DNA from: Phoronis australis
Lineage: Eukaryota > Phoronida > Phoronidae
DNA: 64,000 nucleotides
Direction of reading: 5' to 3'
NCBI GenBank assembly: GCA_002633005.1
Contig: NMRA01000485.1
Coordinates: 58,279-122,278 of the forward strand
Shown piece after piece: positions 1 to 13,600 of the stretch (the first letter of the stretch is position 1; every line of letters starts with the position of its first letter). Under the pieces are notes generated by a model. The model saw nothing but the letters and a program-made list of their open reading frames with translations, ran no database searches and was not told the DNA's origin. A program made the position numbers and the translations under genes.

Positions 1-1464
1 ATTATGCTTTTAATTCAGTGCACTGGGACACCACGTTTTTTTAAATCTTCATCGACCGCTGGGAGACAGTATGTACACAAAAGTATTGCACACCTGTTTG
101 TTATCGTTTCTTTTGAAAAATTCAGATTACAAAAGAGAAATAATGATTTTGCACGAAAATTGCAAATTCCACTTATTCGTTCTAACAGATAAGTGGGACT
201 GTCATTTTCTTTTAAGGCCTTTAAGCTGTCAGGTTGTGGGTGCTTTACTAATAAAATGAACACTCAACAATCTGTTAAACATTCAATGGACACACGCTTC
301 TCTACGAAAGAGAATTAACTTCTGGGCTATCAATTGTACACCTTACACACGTGTTGAATCTGATGCATTCAAATATTAATGGTAAAAACTCTGTAGTTTT
401 GGCCAATCTACAAATTTAGGACACTCAAATTAAATACAAAATTGATTTTTTACTCTGCAGATTGGGATCATATTTTGCACACTGCATTTTGCATCAACAA
501 AATCTGAGATAAAATCATCATAATTAGCTGCAAAATTTGTATTTTCTCATAAGTTTTAAATTTGTGACAGCCAAAATTGCTCATTTCTAAAATTTGGTGA
601 AAGCCCTGACCTTAAGCAAATTACTTAATTTTCAATGCCCTCAACTGGAGAATTTTACCATAATACTCGTAACAAAGATATGAACACATTTTGGTTATAC
701 ACCTTCATAACCACATAGCACACTAGACACAAGTCATGATTGCTTCCCGCTAAAACTGACAAATTACAGAGTAGTTTTCAAAATAACATCGAACGTTGAC
801 AAAGCTTTAATACAGGATACATTTTCAACTAAGCCTCATAAATGTTTTTTCGCCTCTCTGATTAATTGGAAGTCAGCCTTCTAATCAGACAAGGAATGTG
901 CAATCTGTCACATTGTGACAAAGCCCCCCCATGTCATTGTAAAACATTTTTGGCATAACGGGAGTCAAAAGTCTGGCTGAATTTGATACAGGTCAAGTAA
1001 AGTGTGTCCAGAACAGTATTTTTTCTTGTCACTTTCGCATAAAAATAATAGCCGAAATTGCATCTATCCATTTTTTAGAAGTGCATGGCATCGAAAAATA
1101 CTATATTTTTATAAATCAGAACTGCTCAAAAACATACCATGCTAAAGTTGAAAGTAGATTATTTCTCAATTCTTATTTTTGTTGTGAAATTTTCCACCGT
1201 ACTTTGAGCTCCATTGAAGAGTGTTTACCACACAAGGCCTGGATGCCATTTTTATGATCCTGGACGAAACAGAACAGCTCTGGCAATCTTCCCTTCCAAG
1301 CTTGTGTGGCAGATAGTTTGACATGAGCTTAGTGTAATATTTCTGCATCACAGATCCATCACTCAACAGTCCACGTCATCAAATCAAAGTTGATAAGCAC
1401 GCACTAGAGAATTCTTCCTCGTAACAAACGGTCCAATCACAGCTCTCTGCCATATCATCATGTG
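1..1464 (-). other. NKCC 3' UTR and downstream DNA
   Basis: AT-rich sequence beyond the stop codon with no convincing ORF. The clearest poly(A) signal candidate on the minus strand is ATTAAA at 806-811; another is at 8-13. I cannot place the transcript end. The small ORFs here look like chance. Confidence 0.5.
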
Positions 1465-1600
1465 CTATGAATAGTAGGTGAGCACAGACTCTTGGTTGCC
1501 ACGGAGCAACATGATGGGCGGCATGTTTTTTGTCAGACTGTCCAACCAGGCCATGTAGAGTCCAGCAGGACACACCCCTTTCCTGGGAATGGGCAGAGTC
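1465..1600 (-). CDS. SLC12A2-like: NKCC exon 24, terminal coding exon (residues 948-992, stop TAG)
   Basis: Acceptor atcattgcag, then [30 protein letters not shown] and [14 protein letters not shown], then TAG at 1465-1467. It matches the C-terminus shared by NKCC and NCC (LPxxRKG...LYMAWLExLS...[14 protein letters not shown]). Confidence 0.97.
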
Positions 1601-4600
1601 CTGCAATGATTGTCAGATGAGAGAAGTCAAAAATAATCACCAAAATTGACATTTTTCTACTTTTCAAACTTTAAGGTAGTCTAACTAGCTTCAAATAATG
1701 GAAATTTTGCCAAATGTTGGTTTAAGACATCTAGAGTGCTCAATCCAAGTAAATAATAGACTGCAATATGTAAATCTTGAACCGGTGTGCAAATATAGAT
1801 CGCATATTCGTGTACACACACAAGTTTATGGGCGAGATGCCCACTGTAAAGTATGAACGATGGCTCAAAGGACTACAGTGTCTGCACAGTTAGCAGAAGG
1901 TCACAGGTTTGAGTCCCGATCAGAGCAGAAACCTTTTCAGACTTATGTTCATTAGGTCACGTGATGTGACCATCAGGTGGCATGCTGAGCAGACTTAAAA
2001 ATGCTTGCAACAGACTACAATCAATGTTGATTTTTTTTAAAAATTTGAAAACGGACTAAAATTTCACTTGTCTGGCATATTGTGTTCTAAATAAATGAAG
2101 ATATACTCTTCTCGAGATCAAGTCCATTCTCAGACGATGTACGAAATATGACTGACATGCACAAACCACGCCCCTTCAGAAAGTGGAATACTTAATTAAT
2201 TAGGGTCACGGCATTATTTGTTCGGAATAACATTTTCCTAACCGAACTAAAATCATATTTTCAATACAAACAACAACAAATAAACTTGGTATTCCCTTTC
2301 AACTTAGATAGAAAATTAATATAGAGACTATGTGCAAAAATTTCCAAAACTAAAATGCTGAGGGCATTGCAACGAGAAACTCGACATCAACTAAGTGGAC
2401 CGTGTGTGACAAATGCCATGCCTCTAGAAAATAATGCATACATTAAATACATCAGGCACACTAATCCCACAAGCTGCTGAACAGTTTTTTCTCAGTCCAA
2501 TTTGATGTTTTCCAAGAGGACTCATTTGTTATCATGCACGTATTGTACATTAGGAGACCAATTGCAAAATAAACTAAAAATGGAAGTCAGTCAAGCCGAC
2601 CACAGGCTTAGAACACACAGATTTATTATGAACCCATTTAGGATTTAGTATGGGCATCAAAAGCAAGAGGTAATGGGCCCCACCCTGGATAAAACTCGAT
2701 AAAAAACTACTTGACTTTCTAAAACCACTCTGAGGAGGTTGCGTATTACAACTATTATGATATTAAAATCTCTTGGTCTATTTACACCGACCTCTAGTCT
2801 ATTTACACTGTCACATCGTTTCGGTCAGTCTATTCTCTGGCCATCGTCAGGCATTTCCGCGTTCTTAGAAGAACGAGCACGGATATGTGGTACACTCATG
2901 GTCATCACACCATGAGTGTACCACATATCCGTGCTCGTTCTTCTAAGAACGCAGGAACACCTGATGATGGCCGGAGAATAGACTGACCGAAACGTCGTGA
3001 CAGTGTAAAGAGACTAGAGGTCGGTGTAAATAGACCCAAGAGATTTTAATAATAACTGTAACAAGAGCAACGCGGAGCGTTGAAATGCGCCCACAATTGC
3101 ACCGCATACGGTATCCTTCTAGGGTTGTTTATTGGTACCATAAAGTGGCCAGTAGAGGGCATACTTTGCAAAATGGAAAGGCATGGTCATTGTCTCCTCA
3201 ATAGGCTAGGGGCAAAATGTGAGTAATCTTCATAATACAAGCACATCCTATACACCAGTTGCTTAAAGCACCACAGAAACATANGCTGAGGGCATTGCAA
3301 CGAGAAACTCGACATCAACTAAGTGGACCGTGTGTGACAAATGCCATGCCTCTAGAGAATAATGCATACATTAAATACATCAGGGACACTAATCCCACAA
3401 GCTGCTGAACAGTTTTTTCTCAGTCCAATTTGATGTTTTCCAAGAGGACTCATTTGTTATCACGCAAGTATTGTACATTAGGAGACCAATTGCAAAATAA
3501 ACTAAAAATGGAAGTCAGTCAAGCCGACCACAGGCTTAGAACACACAGACTTATTATGAACACATTTACGATTTAGTATGGGCATCAAAAGCAAGAGGTA
3601 ATGGGCCCCACCCTGGATAAAACTCGATAAAAAACTACTTGACTTTCTAAAACCGCTCTGAGGTGGTTGCGTATTACAACTATAATCATATATTAAAATC
3701 TCTTGGTCTATTTACACCGACCTGTACTCTATTTACACTGTCATGCCGTTTCGGTCAGTCTATTCTCCGGCCATGTCAGGCATTCCCGCATTCTTAGAAG
3801 AATGAGCACAGATATGTGGTACACTCATGGTGTGATTTTTTTGTCCTAGGCAGGATTTGAACCCAAAACTTCAGCACCTTAACCACTACATCACGGAGTC
3901 ATCACACCATGAGTGTACCACATATTCGTGCTTGTTCTTCTAAGAATGCAGGAACACCTGATGATGGCCGGAGAATAGACCTACCGAAACGTCGTGACAG
4001 TGTAAATAGACTAGAGGTCGGTGTAAATAGACCAAGAGATTTTAATAATAGTTGTAAAAAACTACTTTGCATGACTGACCCTTTTTTCAAAATGTCCGGT
4101 TCTGCAGAGTTCATTAACAAGATGCGACACATCGTCAAGTACTGACATTTGCCCTTTTGTCAATTATTTGGTGCCAGGACAATGAAAGCAACTCTACGTG
4201 CTTGACCCACGTGTTGCATCCAATATCAACCTTTACTGCACTACATCAAGCTGATGATGAGATAGTGCATCCGGAGAAGCAGGACAAGTGCTTGGCACAT
4301 CTGTTGCATTGTGGGTAAATACCACAGAAAGAGAGTGATGCTGTGGTTTTTAAGGAGGGGTTCAATTATGGGCTACGCACTTTTCATTGGTTGGGTGGGT
4401 ATTAATTGAAAGGCATGCGTTTCTCTGCAGATGAGCATTAACAATGACATATTGAATGGATTAAGTACAATATTCTCTACTCACACAAAGATGATTTTGG
4501 CGTCTTTACTTTTCTCAAGGAGTAGCTCCCGAACCCGTAGATGGCGATCAGTCTGGAAACAGAGTAGAGCTAATTTCATCAAGGGAAGCCATTAATAGCC

Positions 4601-7600
4601 CAGGAGCAGTAATCGAATGCTTACCACGGCCACACAACACTTACCACGCTCCGCAAAAACTCTTACCAAAAAACTGTGAATTGTTAACAATTCAAACTGT
4701 TGACATTACAAGCCCCACATTCCCTACGACAATTCACCTCCAGGTAATCATAGATCAGCCCGCAGAACACCATGGGTGGTCTTCTTGTCCATCAATCGTT
4801 AACATCCACCTGGTAGCAGTCCTCTTTCCAACACATTATTTGTCTTCAGGTCATTATTATCAACCTGTCAGCACCCCTTCCCTGACCTTGTTGACCTCCA
4901 GGTCATTAACATGGACCTGCCAGCACCCACTACCTGGCTTCACTGGCCTCCAGGCCATTATCACTGACCTGACAAAACCCCTTCAATGGTCTCATTGGCC
5001 TCCAGTTCATTACTATACTTCATCTGACAGCATGTCTTCCATGGCCCTATTGACTTCCAGGTCATTATTATTGACCAGCCAACACCATTTCCCTGGTTTT
5101 ATTGGCTTCCAAGTCATTATGACTGACCTCCTAGCACACCTTTCCCCCACCTACCCTAGCTTTATTGGCCTCCAGATCATTGTTCGTGATCTTCCATGGC
5201 TTGTCCTCTTGTGACTCTCCCTCAGCCAGAAGCAGAGGAGAGATTAACTCATTGAACTCGGAAACGCTGAAACAGGGTGGAATTTGTTAATTGATCAGTG
5301 AACTCCCTAAGTTCTCATGAACTTGACTCTTGTCAAATAACCTCAAAACAATTTCATTAGTCTCATCTTGTACCTTAGCTCGGAGAGTATTTCTGGACTG
5401 GGATAGAACTAACAACTGGTCAGGCCATTCAGGCAAATCAGAGTTTGCCTTACCCGAGCAGCTGTCAGCTCGTCTTATCCCAGAAATGGTTGAAAGCAAC
5501 AGATAAGTATAGCCGCAGCATTGCTTGGTGACAAACAAATTCCAGTAGATAATTAATAGGCACAATCATATGATTATCACTAAATCATTAACCAATCAAA
5601 CAACAGGGTCGAGGTAGAATTTCGTGAAACTTCGATCGTTGTCCTAGCACATCTACAGGGTTGATTGCTACACCCAACAGTTCAGTATAGTTCAACGGTT
5701 GAAGTCATTATTACTGTCACAGTGACTTAGGGGTGCAGGATGCAAGGATTTAAAGAATATTGACATCACTCAGTCACAACGACCAGACATACTGTTTTCT
5801 AGAGATTACTAGGCTCAAATTCAATCAGTGTATATTATGCTTTTCGTGATAAATATTAATCTCAAAATAGTCGGCTATCGTGCCGTCATTAACAAGCAGG
5901 GTGTTGATATCCGGTAAAAAACAAACGTATACAGTGTTTAGAATTAGAGGCATTATGCAAGAGATTTGTACGCTCCCTTACGATAGGTTGACGCAGTGCC
6001 TAGAACATGTTTTTGCACCCAGTTACGCGCAGAGGCTCTGCACCAGTATGACTTATTACTCACGTATCTTTGTGCGGCGACTTGCCAATGCTGGGTATTA
6101 CTTCCATCTGCGAGTAGTCTATCCTGAACTTGCTCAGAAGTGTGGCCATGCTGTAACGAGAAACATGCGGCACTGCCTTACAAGAATACGTAATTTCAAC
6201 AAACAACTTGTCATTTCGGTGCGAAAATTNATGAACGTATGTCAAAGGGTTTTGGAGATAGAGCAGCGGACGCCGGACGCCAGACGCCGGACGGACGCCG
6301 CCCGGACGGACGGACGGACGGACAGAGATGACGGCATAATGCGTCCACATATAAATATGTGGGCGCATAAAAAACTACTTTGCATGACTGACCCACTTTT
6401 CAAAATGTAAGGTTCTGCCGAGTTCATTAACAAGATGCGACGCATCGTCAAGTACTGACATTTGCCCTTTTGCCAATTATTTGGTGCCAGGACAATGACA
6501 GCAACTCTACGTGCTTGACCCACGTGTCGCATCCAATATCAACCTTTACTGCACTACATCCAGCTGATGATGAGATAGTGCATCCGGAGAGGCAGGACAA
6601 GTGCTTGGCACATGTGTTGCATTGTGGGTAAATACCACAGAAAGAGAGTGATGCTGTGGTTTTTAAGGAGGGGTCTAATTATGGGCTGCGGACTTTTCAA
6701 TGGTTGGGTGGGTATTACTTGAAAGGCATGCGTTTCTCTGCAGATCAGCCTTAACAATGACACGTTGAATGGATTAAGTACAATATTCTCTACTCACACA
6801 AAGATGATTTTGGCGTCTTTACTTTTTTCAAGGAGTAGCTCCCGAACCCGTAGATGGCGATCAGTCTGGAAATAGAGTAGAGCTAATTTCATCAAGGGAA
6901 GCCATTGATAGCCCAGGAGCAATAAACGTATGCTTACCACGGCCACACAACACTTACCACGCTCCGCAAAAACTCTTACCATGGACAACACTGTGAATTG
7001 TTAACAATTCAAACTGTTGACATTACAAGCCCCACATTCCCTACGACATTTCACCTCCAGGTAATCATAGATCAGCCCGCAGAACACCTTGGGTGGTCTT
7101 CTTGTCCATCAATCGTTAACATCCACCTGGTAGCAGTCCTCTTTCCAACGCATTATTGGTCTTCAGGTCAGTATTATCAACCTGTCAGCACCCCTTCCCT
7201 AACCTAGTTGACCTCCAGGTCATTATCATGGACCTGCCAGCACCCACTACCTGGATTCAATGGCCTCCAGGCCATTATCACTGACCTGACAAAACCCCTT
7301 CCCTGGTCTCATTGGCCTCCAGTTCATTACTGTACTTGATCTGACAGCATGTCTTCCATGGCCCTATTGACTTCCAGGTCATTATTATTGACCAGCCAAC
7401 ACCATTTTCCTGGCCTTATTGGCCTCCAAGTCATTATGACTGACCTCCTAGCACACCTTTCCCCCCACCTACCCTAGCTTTATTGGCCTCCAGATCATTG
7501 TTCGTGATCTTCCATGGCTTGTCCTCTTGTGACTCTCCCTCAGCCAGAAGCAGAGGAGAGATTAACTCATTGAACTCGGCAACGCTGAAACAGGGTGGAA

Positions 7601-10600
7601 TTTGTTAATGGAATAGTGAACTCCTTGAAGTTCCCATGAGCTTGACTTTTGTCAAATAATCTCAAAACAATTTCATTACTAGTCTCATCTTGTACCTTAG
7701 CTCGGAGAGTATTTCTGCACAGGGATAGAACTAACAACTGGTCAGGCCATTCAGGCAAATCAGAGTTTGCCTTACCCGAGTGGCTGTCAGCTCGTCTTAT
7801 CCCAGAAATGGTTGAAAGCAACAGATAAGTATAGCCGCAGCGTTGCTTGGTGGCAAACAAATTCCAGTAGATAATTAGGCACAATAATATGATTATCACT
7901 AAATCATTAACCAATCAAACAAAAGGGTCAATGTAGAATTTCGTGAAACTTTGATCGTTGTCCTAGCACATCTACAGGGTTGATTGCTGCACCCAACAGT
8001 TCGGTATAGTTCAACAGTTGAAGTCATTATTGCTGTTACAGTGACTTAGGGGTGCAGGATGCAAGGATTTGAAGAATATTGACATCACTCAGTCACAACG
8101 ACCAGACATACTGTTTTCTAGAGCTTACTAGGCTCAACCTCACTCAGTGTATATTATGCTTTTCGTGATAAACATTAATCTCAAAATAGTCGGCTATCGT
8201 GCCGTCATTAACAAGCAGGGTGTTGATATCCGGTAAAAAACAAACGTATACAGTGTTTAGATTTAGAGGCATTATGCAAGAGATTTGTACACTCCCTAAC
8301 GATAAGTTGACGCAGTGCCTAGAACATGTTTTTGCACCCAGTTACGCGCAGAGGCTCTGCACCAGTATGACTTATTACTCACGTATCTTTGTGCGGTGAC
8401 TTGCCAATGCTGGGTATTACTTCCATCTGCGAGTAGTCTATCCGGAACTTGCTCAGAAGTGTGGCCATGCTGTAACGGGAAACATGCAGCACTGCCTTAC
8501 AAGAATACGTAATTTCAACAAACAACTTGCCATTTCGGTGCGAAAATTTCAACAACCCACTAAAACAATCAAGCCAGTCCCAGGTCACGTTTAGTCAATA
8601 CGAACCAACAGAGGCCACCGAGATCAATAAGAACTATGCCTCACGTACAGGTTGACGACAACTCCTGCGTTGGATGCTTTAAGGTAGAGTGGGGCATTTA
8701 TTTGGGAACTTAAAAGTAACAAGTTGTTTGAATGTCTAACATTCAGGGAGTCAATAGTTGTTGACAGTTGCCGATTAGTACATCCTGATGCAAAATCTGC
8801 CCAATTCATGCGAAAACATCCCATCGTTTCCCTAATAGAAACCTATTTGTTCAATTTCAAACAAATCTTTTGAACTCCGAAGATACAGATTAGCACAATG
8901 TAAAAAAATAAAATTGCCAAAATTTAACAAACTGCCAAGTCTATGTCCAGGCTCTGTTGAGGTCCATGCAAATTCCCATATCATCATCTTTAGAATCAAG
9001 AAAATTCATCTGACTTGAATTTCATTGTCTCAAATAATTAGCAACTGCTTCAACTGGAAAATGTTTACAGTATTTATAATTACAGTGAAAACACTGGCTA
9101 TGCAACTGTGACCTACTTTTTCTCGTCTCTAGTCAATGCCTGTTTCTTTGTGCCCGCAGTGAACACTCGCAGTTCACAGTTTCTCCAGTTAGACTTTTGC
9201 GCCAGGATATAGGGAATAAGAAGGGTCAGACCTAGGAAATATACCACCAGAGGTTAAAGGTGAGAGGTCACCACGAGAATTGTACATTTAATGACAACAT
9301 GGCAGTAGTTCCAAAGGCATAACCATCAAAATGGTATCAGGAAATTTGAGAATTAAAGTCATGTAGGACCTTATCGAAAAGGCTGTAAATTAAGTCAAAT
9401 AATCACCATAATTTTAACCCAAAGTACATGAGAAATCTTGTAGGTTTTTTACTTTTAATCAATCTAATTACAACTGGGTAACAATAACATGATTGACTTA
9501 AGTCCATTAAATAGCCAAGATAGGGGAGTGCAGTATTTCGAATTTCCTAACAGCGTTTTGAATAACAGTGCAAAAAGTATGAATAGTATCCAAATGTTTC
9601 ATATTATAAGAACAATCACTCATGTCTGAGATATGATGGTCCGAAGTTGGCCAAATTCGAATATTTCTCTAAGGTCCTATATAGCCTAAATTCACTGACA
9701 AAAAGGGTCAGCCAAGTAGGATTTCATTTCACTAAAAATTTCAGCAAAAATTTACAACACTTTAATCTGTAAGCCAATTCATGGCATTGTGTGCCCTGAA
9801 GATTTGCTAAGAGTTAACATTTTTGGGTAAAATTTCTGCGTTTGAGAAATAGAAATGATTCGGAGTTTAAAATTTAATCCATAGTTTCTCACCACCATCA
9901 TCGAACAGCCACCACACGTCGATGGTGCCCTTTTTCTGGAGACAACGAAACTGATCCACAGACTTCAACAATAGATGCTCCTGCTCCCCGTTTGCCACTT
10001 CCTCTGTTACTTCCAGCGCCCTCTGTTTGTCAGGTCTGAATGTCAACACCAATACTCAGTTCAACCTTATACTGACCACTGATCAAAACAAAGCCAGTCG
10101 TTTATTTTAAACTTAACATACATGAGGTACTGTATTCACCCTAATAACCGCCCATGCCCCTATAAGTGCTTCCCCCTACACGTTTGGCAAACACAAGGCA
10201 GAAAATGTTATTTAATATTTATTAATTTGGTCATATTTGGCAAAATATATTTTATAATGCACGATTACACTCAATAATTTACTAACTGTTGAATCAGTTA
10301 ATTTAGTTGTCAGAGTATAAATTATTTGTAAAAGGTGAACGCCTAGAACTAGTCTGATTTAATAGACTAATCATTTCAATATTTGTTGATCCCGGAAGTG
10401 GCTGTGCTGTCTGTATTGTGCACATGTATCTACATTACTGTAATGTTTGTTGCTACTTGTATAATGTAAAATATTTGTAGAATTGGTATAAAACTAATTA
10501 CTAGGAATAAACTCTGTTTTATTTCATAATGCGACCAAAATGTAAGGACCTACACATGGAAAAATGAAATTTAATTCACTTTATGAACCATACCGTGTTC

Positions 10601-13600
10601 TAAATTCATTTGGTGAATGAGAGATATTTTCCCATAAATCCAAAGCTTAAACACCACAAACAATAGGCTGACCACTACAAGGAAATTTTTGATCATCTGG
10701 TAGAAATTAGTTTCTACAACAAAAAATAAGACAGACTGCTATGAAGACACCTAATTTTTGGAAGGTTGGCCAACCGTGAAATTTGATGAGTAATGTAAAG
10801 TTACCTTTCAGAGTTACAAAGTTTATAGAAACCACTAGCTTTTGGTGTCACCTCGACACCTTCATTGGGTGGAATGGAGTTGTAACTGGGCCTCGTCTGT
10901 GTCTGTTACTTATTCCCGACGATCCGACAGACGTCACATCACATGACACATGACAATGATGACGTAATAAACAAAGGCAAGGCCCAGATACCAGCCATTC
11001 GACCCGACAAAGGTCTCAAGATGAGACCGAAAGCTAATGGTTACTATAAACTTCATGACTCCGAAAAATAACTTTACATTCATATTCTAACCGAGTCAGT
11101 GACAAGAGAAATTTGATGACGTGTTACAAGCCTGGCAATTGAATTATCTGTTAGGGCACGAAATTCAATTCATCGCGGAACATAAATTCAGTTAGCCGTA
11201 GCATGGTAAGGTCCGACACATACTTTGTAGTTAAGACGACATGACTCGGGCAGAAAATACCAAGAAGTAATCCACTAATGTCTGAGGAAAAGCTGGACTT
11301 TTGCTCCAACAACTATCAGGGGCCCCATGGAAAGCAGTGTGAACTGATGGGGCTACCCTCATTGTAAATATTACATATTTAACAAATAAATCAATAAACA
11401 AATACACAGCTCAATCCATTACTACCGTGCTGCCTCTTCTAAACCTTCATTGTCGCGGACAGAGATGCTGCTTATAGCAATGTTGTCGCCACTGGCGCCT
11501 AGGGTGTCCACAGAAACAGATTGAGGCAAGAACTCTACGTCACTGACAGGGTTATTGTCCGGCGAGTCATCGGGGAACGAGTTATCTTGCCCTGAATAAA
11601 CAGACAAAAGATTCACGACTCAACAAAATCTTACCACAATTGGTCAGTTGAAATGGCACGCCTGAATGTACATCACTGGTCAGTCTCAAATTGATTTTAA
11701 CCGTATTCAACAAGACATAAATTAAACATAAATTAATGAATATTGTTAACACATTAAGCACATGAAAAACATATACCATGCAGCCAGGTGCATAAATTAT
11801 AAGGGAATGGATTGTATGAATGTATAATTGATGAAAAATACTAAAATTTTACTCTTAGAGTTTAACTATTCTCATTTCCCAGCTTAGTAATATCCAGTAT
11901 ATAAAACCTGAGAGTATCAAAGCACATTCCACCAGCTCACTGATCATGCAGCGGCCTCTGCGGGCAAATGTGTGATGAGCCATTGACATGACAGGCAAAG
12001 AATTAGAATTTGCAACACAACATGGACAAACACATGTTCAGCATTGCCCAGCAGTTTTTGCACCACCACACAAACCAATATAGCTGTCTGTTCGAGCTGG
12101 TCACTTGGGAACAATATCGAAGGATGAAAAATATCTGTTCAATACAGAATGCTGTAATTAACAGCTGTCGTACAGGTCCAAATACTGAGATACGTCCTTC
12201 AAGCGTATACCTTCAAGTTCCCAAATCATAATTTATTTAAAGCAGCAGGATAGGCACCACCAGACCAGACATCTGACACAAAATAAAACATGGAATATTT
12301 AGCATAATGGTCTCCTTAGCGAGTGGGGTGAACAAGATGTACATGCACTCCCAGGCTTCCCTCCTTTCCCGGTCTCCATTAGTCTCACCCCCAACCCTGC
12401 TTTGCTGTAGCCACAAAGTGTTGCCACCTCTTGAGCTTCATCAAAGAGACAGTAAGCCCACCATCGAACACAAAAGGTAACTTATGATCTAGCTCACTAA
12501 CCGTTTTGAAATTGCTCTTAAATTTTTTTAAGTTAGAGGTATTTCAGGGGTTCGAAAGAGAACATTTCAGGCTCTACAAGTTGCCTTGTGACAGCGTGTC
12601 GTTTTATGCACTGTGAATGGTCTCAAGGAACATCAAGTTTTTTGCTAAACCAGAAATCACAGTTTTATGAACGAACGGCGACTGATGAAAAGTGTGTATT
12701 ACAAAAAGCAGTGTTGGCAACACCAAAAAACAGCAAGTGCAGATCTGAAGTGAATTTTTAAACCTTCAAAAGAAAATCTTCTCACATCAAAACATTTCCA
12801 TGTGACTAATGATCATGAATAACATACTTTTTGACAATTGGCAAAAAATCTCATTTACTCTCAGAACAGTATTAGAGATGGAAACACATCCCCCTGAGCA
12901 GATGAATAGAAGGTATTTCTCACGACACTCCAACCAACCGTGCAAGAAACTGAGGCATGCGAGAACTGAAACTGTTGGAACAGTGTAACAAAGATCACAA
13001 GACAGAAACAGCATAGACCCTTGACTGCTGATTATCAGGTATCCTGAGCAGGAATGGCTTTCTATATTAAAATCACTCTGCAATTAGTGCAGTATTCTGT
13101 AACCATTACCATATTCATGGTCACAGACCTGAGGTACAGTTCAAAGCACAGGACCATTGCTTTGCCAAAGGTAGTAAATTTTTATTCGTTAATCTGGTAA
13201 GACGTTAGTCGAGTAAAATAGTTAGGACTGTTAGTTGCTACATTCATTATCACGGAACAAACTTCTTGTAAATTTTTAATTAATTCTCATAAAACTATCA
13301 ATGATGATCTCATAATCTCATTATGTGCACATTTAATTACAATGACAGGGCATGGGGTCTTACCTTGTACTCAGAATCAAATTTTTGTCTAAAAGTGTTA
13401 ATTTTTCAAAGATCGCAGTCATTTCCATAATACACATTTTTAAGCTACAAAAGCTTGTCAAGGATTTTATATTGCAGCCTTGTAGCCCGAGTACTCCGGT
13501 CTCAGGATGAAAGCATCGTCCTAAACAAGAGAAACAGACTGAGGTATCTATTTTTCGACAGCCAAAACGGCCTTGAAAGCATACCCCAGACACAACATTA

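Larger units (their letters stand above)
3285..6229. repeat. Allele-like contig between two single-n gaps
   Basis: Its first part repeats 2357-3061 and the rest repeats 6369-8560, in the same order and orientation. It carries intact second copies of exons 21, 22 and 23. It lacks the transposon that the flanking sequence carries at this point. Most simply this is the alternative haplotype placed into a gap inside that transposon. Confidence 0.8.
6369..8560. repeat. Copy of 4058-6229 with exons 21-23
   Basis: Collinear with 4058-6229 from AAACTACTTTGCATGACTG to the region upstream of exon 21. It has small indels and scattered substitutions. Coding changes are silent except one Ala/Ser in exon 22. 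Confidence 0.85.

Noticed and set aside
1861-1935. Functional tRNA gene
   Set aside because: A and B boxes are present, but the cloverleaf stems are poor; better explained as a SINE head.
4681-5214. 177-codon plus-strand ORF
   Set aside because: It runs antisense through the exon-22 minisatellite and part of the exon; the peptide is the repeat translated.
5880-6410. 176-codon plus-strand ORF
   Set aside because: It covers exon 21 antisense, crosses the n at 6230 and ends in transposon sequence.
13480-13530. Possible extra NKCC exon ([13 protein letters not shown]) with a good acceptor
   Set aside because: No GT donor before the stop, and the exon phases already close without it.
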